DNA of 64,000 nt from Serpentinimonas barnesii (GTDB lineage Bacteria; Pseudomonadota; Gammaproteobacteria; Burkholderiales; Burkholderiaceae_C). The notes under the pieces are model-generated. The model had not been told where the DNA came from. It made no database searches and was given only the letters and a program-made list of their open reading frames with translations. This document shows positions 1 through 8,820 of this stretch, in pieces. The stretch spans positions 124,001 to 188,000 of the forward strand of contig NZ_BAWN01000015.1 in NCBI RefSeq assembly GCF_000696225.1, written 5' to 3'. Both the position numbers and the translations under genes were made by a program. The stretch's first letter is position 1, and each line of letters starts with the position of its first letter.

Positions 1-972
1 CTGCAGCGCTTCCCGACCACGCGCGACACCACCTCGGCGCTGTTCATACAAAGCGAATTCATCAGCGAGCGCTGGAGTCTGATCCCGGCGCTGCGCTACG
101 ACCGCTTCGACATCGACGCCCAAGAAAGCCCCCTGTTCCAGCGCCCGCTGGCCGATCTCTCGGGCGATGCGCTCTCGCCCAAGCTGGGTCTCATCTTCAG
201 GCCGCAAGCGCACTGGCAGATTTTTGGTAACGTGGCGGCGGGTTTCCGCGCCCCCAGCCCGCTGCAGCTCAACAACTTCTTTGAAAACCTGGTTGGTACG
301 GCACCCTACCGCACCATCCCCAACCCCAATCTGCGGCCCGAGCGCAGCCAAACCGTTGAACTCGGTGCGCGCGGCCAGCACGGCGCTGTGCAATGGCAGG
401 CCACCGCCTTCAGTGGGCGCTACCGCGATTTCATCGAAGACCAGGTGGCCGTGGGTGGCAGAGGAACCGTCGCCGATCCGCTCACCTTCCAGTCGATCAA
501 CCGGGGCCGGGTGCGCCTGAGCGGCTTCGAGCTCGATGGGCGCTGGGCCCTAAGCCCGGCCACCACACTGCGCGCCAGCTACGGCCAGACCGAAGGCCGT
601 GATACGGTGCTCAATCAGCCGCTGAACTCGGTCAACCCCGAGCGGCTGGTGCTGGGGCTGGAGCACCGCGTGCAGCAGTGGACGCTGGGTGCGCGCCTGA
701 CGCACACCGCCGCCAAAGACCAGGCCGACATCCAAAACACCCTCACCGGCGGCGCGGTGCAATTTGCCACGCCGAGCTGGACCACGCTCGATTTGAGCAC
801 CAGCTGGCAAATCACCCGCAGCACCCGCCTGAGCGCCGCGCTCAACAACCTCACTGACCGCAAATACTGGCACTGGGGCAATGTGCAGGGCCTGGCAGGC
901 AATTCCGCGGTGCTCGATGCCTTCACTTCCCCCGGACGCAGCCTCTCGCTGTCGCTCGTGAGCAGTTTTTAA
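1..972 (+). CDS. TonB-dependent outer-membrane receptor, C-terminal part (probable heme receptor)
   Basis: The frame is open from the first base, so the gene begins upstream of the window; 323 codons remain. The visible part is the end of a TonB-dependent beta-barrel: alternating amphipathic strands, the family motif NPNLRPE near residue 109, and a C-terminal strand ending in Phe, as expected for BAM-assembled barrels. The plug domain and TonB box are not in the window. Sixteen bases separate it from a complete heme-handling operon, so the most likely ligand is heme or a heme protein (HmuR/HemR-like role). That ligand is inferred from the neighbours, not from binding residues. A siderophore receptor is the main alternative. 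Confidence 0.85.
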   Translation: MQRFPTTRDTTSALFIQSEFISERWSLIPALRYDRFDIDAQESPLFQRPLADLSGDALSPKLGLIFRPQAHWQIFGNVAAGFRAPSPLQLNNFFENLVGTAPYRTIPNPNLRPERSQTVELGARGQHGAVQWQATAFSGRYRDFIEDQVAVGGRGTVADPLTFQSINRGRVRLSGFELDGRWALSPATTLRASYGQTEGRDTVLNQPLNSVNPERLVLGLEHRVQQWTLGARLTHTAAKDQADIQNTLTGGAVQFATPSWTTLDLSTSWQITRSTRLSAALNNLTDRKYWHWGNVQGLAGNSAVLDAFTSPGRSLSLSLVSSF

Positions 973-988
973 CCGGAGCCCATAGACC

Positions 989-2068
989 ATGAACATCGCA
1001 GAAATCCGCAACGCCTACCAAGCCGCCCGCGCCAAGGGGCTGCGCGCCCGCGACGCCGCCGAACACATCGGCCTCAGCGAGGGGGCCGCGCTGGCGGCGC
1101 ACCTCGGCAACCACGAACAGCCCACCCGCAGCGTGGCCTTGCGTCCAGACTGGCTGGCGCTGCTCAAATCGCTGCAAGCCTGCGGCCCGCTGCTGGCCCT
1201 GACGCGCAACCGCAGCGTGGTGCACGAAAAAACCGGGGTCTATGAAAAATTGTCGGCGCAAAACGAGGTCGGGCTCGCCCTAGGCAAAGAGATCGACCTG
1301 CGGCTGTTCTTCAAGCAGTGGCACGCCGGTTTGGCCGTGACCGAGCTCCATGCCGATGCCGACAAACCGGCCAGCAGCAGCCTGCAATTCTTCAACCGGC
1401 ATGGGCAGGCGGTGCACAAGGTCTTCCTGCGTGACAGCAGCGACCGCGCGGCTTGGCAAGCGGTGCTGGACCAGTGGCAAGACCCGCACGCAGCCACACC
1501 GGCGTTTGATCCGCCCACGGCAATAGCACCCAAGACCGCCGAGCCTGCCGTCGACGCCGCCGCCTTTGCTACAAGCTGGGCCAACATGAGCGACGTGCAC
1601 CAGTTTTTTCCGCTGCTGCGCGAGTATGGGGTGGAACGCCAACACGGCTTGCGGCTGGTCGAGGGCCGCTTTACGCGCCGCGTCAACCACGGCTCGGTGC
1701 GCCAGATGCTGATGGAAGCCGCCTTTGACAACACCCCAATCATGGTTTTCGTGGGCAGCAGCGGCTGCATCCAGATCCACAGCGGGCCCATCAAGCGCGT
1801 CGAGCCGCTGGAAATGCGCGGCCAAGTCTGGCTCAATGTGCTCGACCCCGGCTTCAACCTGCACCTGCGCGAAGACCACATTGGCACCGTCTGGGTGGTG
1901 GAAAAACCCAGCAGCGACGGCACCATCACTTCGCTGGAGGTGTTCGACCAGCAAGGCGAGCTGATGGCGCTGTTTTTTGGTGCCCGCAAACCGGGCCATC
2001 CCGAGCTGACTGAGTGGCGCCATCTGCTGGCGCACCTGACGGGGGTGGAGGAAGGTTCGCTGTCATGA
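989..2068 (+). CDS. hmuS: Cytoplasmic heme-handling/degrading factor, HemS/HmuS family
   Basis: A 359-residue protein of normal length for the HemS/ChuS/PhuS family, built from two similar halves. The segment DVHQFF at about residues 202-207 lies where HemS/PhuS carry their heme-coordinating His, which would be His204; an AVHKVFLRD stretch lies at 141-149. Family members bind incoming heme in the cytoplasm and pass it on, or degrade it to release iron. The gene follows a TonB-dependent receptor and its stop overlaps the hmuT start (ATGA), so translation of the two is probably coupled. The start has only a weak ribosome site. No Fur box was identified in the visible sequence; the operon promoter probably lies upstream of the window. 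Confidence 0.88.
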   Translation: MNIAEIRNAYQAARAKGLRARDAAEHIGLSEGAALAAHLGNHEQPTRSVALRPDWLALLKSLQACGPLLALTRNRSVVHEKTGVYEKLSAQNEVGLALGKEIDLRLFFKQWHAGLAVTELHADADKPASSSLQFFNRHGQAVHKVFLRDSSDRAAWQAVLDQWQDPHAATPAFDPPTAIAPKTAEPAVDAAAFATSWANMSDVHQFFPLLREYGVERQHGLRLVEGRFTRRVNHGSVRQMLMEAAFDNTPIMVFVGSSGCIQIHSGPIKRVEPLEMRGQVWLNVLDPGFNLHLREDHIGTVWVVEKPSSDGTITSLEVFDQQGELMALFFGARKPGHPELTEWRHLLAHLTGVEEGSLS

Positions 2069-2988
2069 TGGCTCTCACCAAGGCTGCCCGGGCGGGTTTG
2101 CGACGGCGCAATTGGTTGGCCGGCGGCGGCGCTGCGGCGGTGCTGGCCGCCTCAGCGGCTCTGGCCTGGCCCGGCACGGCGCAGGCCCGCAGCGGTACGC
2201 GCTCGACGCGCCTGATCACGGTCGGTGGCAGCCTCACCGAGGCGGTGTTTGCGCTGGGCGCGCAGGCCCAACTGGTGGGCACCGACACCACCAGCCTATA
2301 CCCCGCAGCGGCGCAGGCCACGCCCAAGGTGGGTTATAAGCGCCAGCTCTCGGCCGAGGGCTTGCTGGCGCTGCGCCCAGACGTGGTGCTGGCCTTGGCG
2401 GGCTCTGGCCCGCCGCTGGTGCTGACGCAACTGCGCGCGGCCCGGGTGCAGGTGGAATTGGTCGAGCGCCGTCACGAGTGGGACGACGTGCGGCGCACGG
2501 TGCAGGCGGCTGGGCGCGCCACCGGACAGGAGGCGGCGGCACTGGAGTTGCAGCGCCAGCTCGACCAACGCTGGGCCACGGTGCGCGCGCGCATCCAGGG
2601 CCACACAGGCGTGCGGCCACGGGTGCTGTTCATCATGGCGCACGGCGGCAGCCCGCTGGTGGCTGGTCGCCAAACCGCCGCCCACGCCATGCTGACGCTG
2701 GCCGGGGCAGACAATGTCATCAGCGGTTTCAACGGCTTTAGACCCATGACGGCCGAATCGATGGCTGCCGCCGCCCCAGACGCCATCGTCACCACCACCC
2801 AGAGCCTTGAAGCCATCGGGGGCGAGTCCGCGTTCTGGCAGCGCCCCGAATTGAGCCTCACCCCCGCTTGGCGGCGCCGCCAAGGAGGCGCTGCGCTGCT
2901 GCACCAGGACGCGCTGGCGCTGCTGGGCTTTGGACCGCGGTTGCCGCAGGTGCTCGAAGAACTGCACCAGGGCTTGCTGCGGGTATGA
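2065..2988 (+). CDS. hmuT: Periplasmic heme-binding protein of the heme ABC transporter
   Basis: A 307-residue protein of the cluster A-8/BtuF-like binding-protein family. The N-terminus has several arginines, then a hydrophobic stretch and an Ala-Gln-Ala site, so it is exported, possibly by Tat because of the consecutive Arg residues. The motif VGYKRQLSAEG is typical of HmuT/PhuT, where the Tyr binds ferric heme. Two ATGs lie back to back (2065 and 2068). The first was chosen because it gives the ATGA overlap with hmuS; an upstream in-frame start at 2014 would sit deep inside hmuS and is unlikely. The end overlaps hmuU, again by ATGA. Confidence 0.88.
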   Translation: MMALTKAARAGLRRRNWLAGGGAAAVLAASAALAWPGTAQARSGTRSTRLITVGGSLTEAVFALGAQAQLVGTDTTSLYPAAAQATPKVGYKRQLSAEGLLALRPDVVLALAGSGPPLVLTQLRAARVQVELVERRHEWDDVRRTVQAAGRATGQEAAALELQRQLDQRWATVRARIQGHTGVRPRVLFIMAHGGSPLVAGRQTAAHAMLTLAGADNVISGFNGFRPMTAESMAAAAPDAIVTTTQSLEAIGGESAFWQRPELSLTPAWRRRQGGAALLHQDALALLGFGPRLPQVLEELHQGLLRV

Positions 2989-4064
2989 ACACGCTGGTCC
3001 TCAAACGCAGCGGCGCTGCCTGGCACAGCCAACGGCCCAGCGGCCCCCTCGTGCTGGCTGGCCTGACACTGGCGCTGCTGCTAAGCCTGCTGTGGGCCAG
3101 TGGCCAGGGCGCCTTTGGCTTGCCCCTGCGCGAACTGCCGGCCGTGCTGGCAGCAGCGCTGTGGCCCACTGGCGAGCGCAGCGCCGCCGAACTGGTGTTT
3201 TTCAACATCCGCCTGCCGCGGCTGGTGCTGGCCGTGGCCGCTGGGGCCGGTCTGGGGCTGGCCGGGGCGCTGATGCAAGGCTTGTTTCGCAACCCGCTGG
3301 CCGACCCGGGGCTGATCGGCGTCAGCAGCGGGGCCGCGCTGGCCGCCGCCTTTGCCATTGTGCTGGGCAGCCTGTGGTGGCCCGAAGTGCCGCTGGCGCT
3401 GGGCACCTGGCCGCTGATGCTGATGGCCTTCTTGGGCGGTGTGGTGGTGACTGCCCTGATCTACGCGCTCGCGCTCGGCGAAGGCGGCACCCGCGTGGGC
3501 ATCATGCTGCTGGCCGGCATTGCCATCAACGCACTGGCCGGGGCCGGCATCGGGCTGCTGAGCTACCTGGCCACCGACGAGCAGTTGCGCAACCTGCAGT
3601 TCTGGATGCTGGGCAGCCTGGGTGGGGCGCGCTGGGAGGCGGTGTGGGTGGTGGCGCTGATCACCTGCCTGAGCGCGCTGCTGGCGCTGCGGCTGGCGCG
3701 CCCACTCAACGCACTGGCGCTGGGCGAGGCCCAGGCCACCATGCTCGGGGTGCCGGTGGAGCGCCTCAAGCTGCTGTGCGTGCTGCTCACCGCGTTGGTG
3801 GTGGGTGCCATCACCGCCACCACCGGCATCATCGGTTTCATCGGCTTGGTGGCACCGCACATCGTGCGCCTGCTGGCCGGGCCCGATCACCGCTGGGTGC
3901 TGCCGGGTTCGGCGTTGCTCGGGGCCACCCTGGTCTTGTTGGCCGACGCCTGGGCACGCACCGTGATCGCGCCGGCCGAGCTGCCGCTGGGCATCATCAC
4001 CGCCTTGGTCGGGGTGCCGTTCTTTTTGCTGCTGCTGCGCAGCGCCCACGCCCGCACCCTATGA
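2985..4064 (+). CDS. hmuU: Heme ABC transporter permease (FecCD/BtuC family)
   Basis: A 359-residue polytopic inner-membrane protein with about ten hydrophobic segments and the conserved FecCD core, including RLPRLVLAVAAGAGLGLAG, the NPLADPGLIGVSSGA region and the C-terminal GLVAPHIVRLL loop that contacts the ATPase. It forms the channel through which HmuT-delivered heme is imported. The start at 2985 gives a 4-base overlap with hmuT and precedes the first membrane segment; a longer in-frame reading from 2868 is inside hmuT and was rejected. It overlaps hmuV at its own stop by ATGA. Confidence 0.9.
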   Translation: MNTLVLKRSGAAWHSQRPSGPLVLAGLTLALLLSLLWASGQGAFGLPLRELPAVLAAALWPTGERSAAELVFFNIRLPRLVLAVAAGAGLGLAGALMQGLFRNPLADPGLIGVSSGAALAAAFAIVLGSLWWPEVPLALGTWPLMLMAFLGGVVVTALIYALALGEGGTRVGIMLLAGIAINALAGAGIGLLSYLATDEQLRNLQFWMLGSLGGARWEAVWVVALITCLSALLALRLARPLNALALGEAQATMLGVPVERLKLLCVLLTALVVGAITATTGIIGFIGLVAPHIVRLLAGPDHRWVLPGSALLGATLVLLADAWARTVIAPAELPLGIITALVGVPFFLLLLRSAHARTL

Positions 4065-4861
4065 ACACGGCACCGCACGGGCTACAAGCCCAAAACATAG
4101 GCGTGCACCTGCACGGCCGCACCCTGCTCGATGGCATAGCCTTGCACCTTGCGCCGGGCCAAGTGGGGGTGATTCTGGGCCCCAACGGGGCCGGCAAATC
4201 GACCCTGCTCAACGTGCTCGGCGGCCTGCTCAAGCCGCAAGCGGGTGGGGTCTGGCTCGACGGCGAGCGCCTAGGCCGGGGCAACGCCGCCGCGCTGGCG
4301 CGCCGCCGCGCCTACCTGCCCCAAGAGCTGGTGCCGGCCTTTGACTTCACGGCGCAGGAAGTGGTCGAGCTTGGGCGCTACCCACACCGCCTGCAGCCCG
4401 CTGCCGACGAGGCCGAGATCGTGCGCGCTGCGCTGCAGCACTGTGCGGTGGCGCACCTGGCGCAGCGCAGCATCCGCCAGCTCAGTGGTGGCGAGCGGGC
4501 GCGGGTGCAACTGGCGCGCACGCTGGCCCAGGTCTGGCACCCCTGTCCAAGCGGGCGCAGCAACTGGCTGCTGCTCGACGAACCCACCGCCGCGCTCGAT
4601 TTGCAGCACCAGCACGCCACCTTGGCCACCTTGCGCCAGTGGAGCCGCAGCCGCAGCGCCGGCGTGCTGCTGGTGCTGCACGACCTCAACCTGGCGCTGC
4701 GCTACGCCGACTTCTGCTGGGTGCTGCAAGACGGGCGCCTGCTAGGCCACGGCACTCCCAACGAGGTGCTGCAGCCCGCGCTGGTGCAAGCGGTCTGGCA
4801 GGTTCGGACCCACGCCGTGAACGACCCGGCGGGCGTGGCGCAATTGCTGCTGGCGGCTTGA
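4061..4861 (+). CDS. hmuV: Heme ABC transporter ATP-binding protein
   Basis: A 266-residue ABC ATPase. The Walker A motif GPNGAGKST is at 40-48, the signature LSGGE at 141-145 and Walker B LLLDEP near 170-175, followed by the D-loop and an H-loop (LVLHDLN). The insertion between signature and Walker B (an AQVW segment plus about ten residues) is typical of HmuV proteins. With HmuT and HmuU it makes a complete heme importer. The start overlaps hmuU. The gene ends 11 bases before the convergent livM stop, so no separate terminator fits between them. Confidence 0.9.
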   Translation: MNTAPHGLQAQNIGVHLHGRTLLDGIALHLAPGQVGVILGPNGAGKSTLLNVLGGLLKPQAGGVWLDGERLGRGNAAALARRRAYLPQELVPAFDFTAQEVVELGRYPHRLQPAADEAEIVRAALQHCAVAHLAQRSIRQLSGGERARVQLARTLAQVWHPCPSGRSNWLLLDEPTAALDLQHQHATLATLRQWSRSRSAGVLLVLHDLNLALRYADFCWVLQDGRLLGHGTPNEVLQPALVQAVWQVRTHAVNDPAGVAQLLLAA

Positions 4862-4872
4862 GGGCTTGAGGG

Positions 4873-6216
4873 CTAGCGGCGCAACGAATGCGGCTGTTCG
4901 CTGCGCTCGGGTATCAGCCCGTGCGGCCTGAAGCGCAGCACCAGCAGCAAAATCATGCCCATGACCATGAGCCGGATGTGCGCTGCACCTTCAAGCAAGT
5001 GGGCGCGCAGCCAGCTTTCGGCCGGCAGGGTGCCGGTGATGATGTCCATCAGCCACAGCCCGATCGGCTCGGCCTGGACCCAGAAGAACCAGATCAGGAA
5101 GCCGCCCAGGATCGCACCCATGTTGTTGCCCGAGCCGCCCACGATCACCATGACCCAGATCAGGAAGGTGAAGCGCAGCGGGTTGTAGGCGTTGGGGGTG
5201 AACTGGCCGTCGATGGTCACCAGCATGGCGCCGGCCACGCCGACGATGGCCGAACCGAGCACGAACACCTGCAGGTGGCGGCCGGTTACGTCTTTGCCCA
5301 TGGCTTCGGCGGCGGTCTCGTTGTCGCGGATGGCGCGCATCATGCGGCCCCAGGGCGAGTGGATGGCCGTTTGCGCCAGCCAAAACAGCAGCAGCAGCAC
5401 GCCCAGCGCCAGCCCCAGATAGCCCAGCTTGACGATGTAGGAGGCCAGGTCCGGCACCTCGGTGCCCAGACGCAGCGCCCATTCCTGCAGCCAGGCGGTT
5501 TGCTGCAGGTCGATCTCTTGCGGCAGCGGGCGCGGCAGGCCGTTGACGTTGTTCACGCCTCGGGTGAGCCACTCCTCGAAGCGCAGCAGCGAGAGGATGA
5601 TCTCGGCAATGCCCAGCGTGGCAATGGCCAGGTAGTCGGAGCGCAGGCCGAGCGTGATCTTGCCGATCATCCACGCCGCCCCGGCCGCGAACAGGCCGCC
5701 CACCACCCACGAGAGCATGATGGGCAAGCCAAGACCTCCGAGGTAGCCGGTGGCGGCCGGGTTCACGGCTTCGATCAGCTCCACCGCGGGGTCGAAAAAG
5801 TGCCGGGTGATGAAGTAGCCGCCGAGCAAAATCACCGCCATGGCCCACATGCGCGCGCGCCCACGCTGCATGCGCTTATAGACCACGAGGGCCACCAGCA
5901 GCGTGGCCAGCGAGAGCAGCACCGAGGTGATGATGCCCGAGCCACCGGCCTGCCAGGCTTCTGGGGTGGGTGGCATCGAAACCAGCACCGCCGCGATGCC
6001 GCCGAGCGCGGCAAAGCCCATCAGCCCGACGTTGAACAGCCCGGCGTAGCCCCACTGCACATTCAGCCCCAGCGCCATGATGGCACCGATGACGCAGTAG
6101 ATCATGATGGTCAGCGCCAGCGACCAGCTTTGCAGCACACCCACCAGCACCAGCGCCAGCCCCATCAGGCCAAACAGCAGCGGCGCATTGGCCTTGTGAT
6201 TGATCCAGGCATTCAT
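4873..6216 (-). CDS. livM: Branched-chain amino-acid type ABC transporter permease LivM
   Basis: A 447-residue inner-membrane permease of the LivM family, with a glycine-rich core (GYAGLFNVGLMGFAALGG) and the SDYLAIATLGIAEI segment that marks LivM. It pairs with LivH to form the translocation pore. The start overlaps the livH stop by ATGA. It is the last gene of the livK-G-F-H-M run and is somewhat longer than the E. coli protein because of an extended loop around residues 85-155. The substrate could be leucine/isoleucine/valine or another small amino acid or amide; sequence alone does not decide. Confidence 0.87.
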   Translation of the reverse strand: MNAWINHKANAPLLFGLMGLALVLVGVLQSWSLALTIMIYCVIGAIMALGLNVQWGYAGLFNVGLMGFAALGGIAAVLVSMPPTPEAWQAGGSGIITSVLLSLATLLVALVVYKRMQRGRARMWAMAVILLGGYFITRHFFDPAVELIEAVNPAATGYLGGLGLPIMLSWVVGGLFAAGAAWMIGKITLGLRSDYLAIATLGIAEIILSLLRFEEWLTRGVNNVNGLPRPLPQEIDLQQTAWLQEWALRLGTEVPDLASYIVKLGYLGLALGVLLLLFWLAQTAIHSPWGRMMRAIRDNETAAEAMGKDVTGRHLQVFVLGSAIVGVAGAMLVTIDGQFTPNAYNPLRFTFLIWVMVIVGGSGNNMGAILGGFLIWFFWVQAEPIGLWLMDIITGTLPAESWLRAHLLEGAAHIRLMVMGMILLLVLRFRPHGLIPERSEQPHSLRR

Positions 6217-7226
6217 ACCGATTTACCTCCGAACAGACCGGTTGGCCGGATCAGCAGCACCAACACCAAAATGACGAACGAAACCGCAAACTTGTAGTCG
6301 GTTGAGAGCAGTTGCATCAGGCCCTCGGGCTCCCAGGCTTCGGGGCCGAGGTAGTCGAACACGCGCCGCCAAGCGTAGGTGAGCAACACCTCGGAGAAAG
6401 CGACGATGAAGCCGCCCGCAATCGCCCCCAACGGGCTGCCCAGCCCGCCGACGATGGCGGCGGCAAAGATCGGCAGCAGCAACTGGAAGTAGGTGAAGGG
6501 CCTAAAGCCCTTGTCGAGCCCGTACAGCACCCCGGCCACGGTGGCCAGCGCCGCGGCCAGCACCCAGGTGATGAGCACCACCCGCTCCGGGTTGATGCCC
6601 GAGAGCAGCGCCAGGTTTTCGTTGTCGGAGTAGGCGCGCATCGACTTGCCGGTGCGGCTGCGCTCCAGAAACCAAAACAGCGCCACGACGATCAGCACCG
6701 CCGAGACCAGCGTGAGCGCCTGGCTGGTGCGCAAGGCGATGCCCTGCTCCAGCCCGGTGAAGTCGCGAAACTGCGCCACGGTGAAGATGAAGCGCTCGCC
6801 GTCGGCAAAGTGCTGCTCGCCCGGCCCGATGACGAAGCGCACGATGCCGTTGAGCAGGAACATCACGCCCACGGAGCAGATCAAAAATACCACCGCCGGG
6901 GCTTTTTTGACCCGGTGGTAGCGATAGACCCAGCGGTCCGAGAGCAGCACGAAGCCGACCGTGACCAGCACCGCCACCGGTATGGCCAGCAGCGCCGTGG
7001 GCAAAAAGCCCAAGCTTACGCCCTGCGACTGCAGCCACCAGGTGAACAAAATGGCGATCATGGTGCCAAAGGCCATGGTGTCGCCGTGGGCGAAGTTGGA
7101 AAAGCGCAAAATGCCATACACCAGCGTCACGCCCAGCGCACCCAGCGCGAGCTGGCTGCCGTAGGCGGCTGCGGGCAGCAGCACGAAGTTGGTGAACATC
7201 GCCAAGGCGTTGAAAATATCTTCCAT
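6213..7226 (-). CDS. livH: Branched-chain amino-acid type ABC transporter permease LivH
   Basis: A 337-residue polytopic membrane protein of the LivH family. Typical segments include YGILRFSNFAHGDTMAFG near the N-terminus and FAAAIVGGLGSPLGAIAGG near the C-terminus. It forms the heterodimeric pore with LivM. The spacing is tight: six bases after the livF stop, and a 4-base overlap with livM. No internal promoter was seen, so it is probably translated from the livG-F-H-M transcript. Confidence 0.9.
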   Translation of the reverse strand: MEDIFNALAMFTNFVLLPAAAYGSQLALGALGVTLVYGILRFSNFAHGDTMAFGTMIAILFTWWLQSQGVSLGFLPTALLAIPVAVLVTVGFVLLSDRWVYRYHRVKKAPAVVFLICSVGVMFLLNGIVRFVIGPGEQHFADGERFIFTVAQFRDFTGLEQGIALRTSQALTLVSAVLIVVALFWFLERSRTGKSMRAYSDNENLALLSGINPERVVLITWVLAAALATVAGVLYGLDKGFRPFTYFQLLLPIFAAAIVGGLGSPLGAIAGGFIVAFSEVLLTYAWRRVFDYLGPEAWEPEGLMQLLSTDYKFAVSFVILVLVLLIRPTGLFGGKSV

Positions 7227-7232
7227 GGCTGC

Positions 7233-7937
7233 TCAGCCTCCGAGGAAAGAGCGACGGACTTCGGGGTTGGCCATCAAGGCCGCGCCGCTGTCGGTGAAGC
7301 GGTTGCTGCCCTGCACCAGCACATAGCCTTTGTCGGCAATGTTTAGGGCCTGGCGGGCGTTTTGCTCGACCATCAAAATGGCGATGCCGGTGCGCGCGAT
7401 TTCGATGATGCGGTCAAACAACTCGTCCATCACGATCGGCGAAACGCCCGCAGTGGGCTCGTCGAGCATCAGCACCTGCGGCTGCGTCATCAGGGCGCGC
7501 CCAACCGCCACCTGCTGGCGCTGCCCACCCGAGAGCTGGCCCGCGGGCTGGCGGCGCTTTTCCTTGAGCACCGGAAACAGCGCATAGACCTGCTCCAGCG
7601 AGGCGCGGATGTCGTCGCGCCGGATGAAGGCCCCCATTTCGAGGTTTTCTTCCACGCTCATGGAGGTGAACACATTGTGCGTTTGCGGCACAAAGCCCAT
7701 GCCCGCCAGCACGCGCTGCTGCGGGCTGAGCGCCGTGATGTCGGCGCCCTTGAAGCGCACCTGGCCGTGGCGCAAGTTGAGCATGCCAAAAATGGCCTTC
7801 ATGGCGGTCGATTTGCCGGCCCCGTTGGGCCCGACGATGACGGCAATCTCACCCTGTTCGACCGCGATGGTGCAGCCGTTGAGGATGTCGCTGCCGCCGT
7901 AGCCGCCGGTCATGTTTTCGCCGATGAGAAAGCTCAT
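7233..7937 (-). CDS. livF: Branched-chain amino-acid type ABC transporter ATPase LivF
   Basis: A 234-residue ABC ATPase, the usual LivF length. Walker A GPNGAGKST is at residues 36-44, the signature LSGGQRQQVA is in mid-protein and Walker B reads LMLDEPTAG. The ATG at 7937 makes an ATGA overlap with the end of livG and gives the normal family N-terminus; the in-frame extension to 8108 lies inside livG. It forms the nucleotide-binding pair with LivG. Confidence 0.9.
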   Translation of the reverse strand: MSFLIGENMTGGYGGSDILNGCTIAVEQGEIAVIVGPNGAGKSTAMKAIFGMLNLRHGQVRFKGADITALSPQQRVLAGMGFVPQTHNVFTSMSVEENLEMGAFIRRDDIRASLEQVYALFPVLKEKRRQPAGQLSGGQRQQVAVGRALMTQPQVLMLDEPTAGVSPIVMDELFDRIIEIARTGIAILMVEQNARQALNIADKGYVLVQGSNRFTDSGAALMANPEVRRSFLGG

Positions 7938-8716
7938 TGGACTGCCCCCGGTTTGTTTTTCAGGCCACGGCCCAAGTAGGCTTCGATCACCTGCTCGTTG
8001 GCGATGACTTCGGCGGCGCTGCCACGCGCCAGCACCCGGCCTTCGGCCATCACGATCACCGGGTCGCACAGTCGGCCGATGAAGTCCATGTCGTGCTCGA
8101 TCATGCAAAAGGTGTAGCCGCGCTCGCGATTCAGGCGCACGATCGCGTCGCCCAAGGTGTTGAGCAGGGTGCGGTTCACGCCGGCCCCGACTTCATCCAG
8201 AAAGACGATTTTGGCCTCGGTCATCATGGTGCGGCCGAGTTCGAGCAGTTTTTTCTGCCCGCCCGAGAGGTTGCCGGCCAGTTCGTCGGCCACGGCCTCG
8301 ATTTGCAGAAAGGCGATCACCTCGTCGGCCTTGGCGCGCACCGCTTCTTCCTCTTGGCGCACCTGGCTCGGGCGCAGCCAAGTGCCCAGCAGCGTTTCGC
8401 CGCTCTGGCGCGGCGGCACCATCATCAGGTTTTCGCGCACCGTGAGGGTGGCAAACTCGTGCGCGATCTGGAAGGTGCGCAGCAGGCCACGGGCAAACAG
8501 CGCGTGCGGCGGCAGGCCGGTGATGTCCTGCCCGTCGAGCAGCACCTGGCCCGCGGTGGGCTGGTAGTGGCCGGCAATGACGTTGAACAGCGTCGTTTTG
8601 CCGGCACCGTTGGGCCCGATCAGCCCGGTGATGCGGCCGGCTTCGATGGTGAGCGACACGTCATCGACGGCGCGGATGCCACCGAACTGCATCCGTAGGT
8701 TTTTGACTTCTATCAT
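7934..8716 (-). CDS. livG: Branched-chain amino-acid type ABC transporter ATPase LivG
   Basis: A 260-residue ABC ATPase. It has Walker [10 protein letters not shown] at 34-42, signature [13 protein letters not shown], and the LivG-type C-terminus with [16 protein letters not shown]. The ATG at 8716 gives the standard N-terminus (MIEVKNL). No Shine-Dalgarno sequence precedes it: the 25 bases upstream are the T-rich tail and stem of a terminator-like hairpin. A GTG at 8740 inside that hairpin is the only upstream alternative. The lack of a ribosome site just after a hairpin suggests low or regulated expression relative to livK (inference). Confidence 0.87.
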   Translation of the reverse strand: MIEVKNLRMQFGGIRAVDDVSLTIEAGRITGLIGPNGAGKTTLFNVIAGHYQPTAGQVLLDGQDITGLPPHALFARGLLRTFQIAHEFATLTVRENLMMVPPRQSGETLLGTWLRPSQVRQEEEAVRAKADEVIAFLQIEAVADELAGNLSGGQKKLLELGRTMMTEAKIVFLDEVGAGVNRTLLNTLGDAIVRLNRERGYTFCMIEHDMDFIGRLCDPVIVMAEGRVLARGSAAEVIANEQVIEAYLGRGLKNKPGAVQ

Positions 8717-8727
8717 GGCAACAAAAC

Positions 8728-8758
8728 AAACGGCCCGCACCGGGTGGGCGGACCGTTT
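8728..8758 (-). terminator. Intrinsic terminator-like hairpin between livK and livG
   Basis: On the minus strand an 11-bp stem (AAACGGTCCGC with GCGGGCCGTTT, one G-U pair) with a 9-base loop is followed by a T-rich tract running into the livG start. It lies after livK and only 11 bases before the livG ATG. It could let livK, which is needed in excess, be made at a higher level than the membrane components. Confidence 0.7.
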
Positions 8759-8820
8759 TTTAGGCGTTGAAGGGTCAGCCAGCGCCCCGGTGCTGGGGCG
8801 GCTGGCTGGTGGCGTAGGGA

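Noticed and set aside
4888-6297. 469-codon plus-strand open frame
   Set aside because: It is antisense to livM and rich in Gln/His/Arg; the livM reading has clear membrane-protein motifs.
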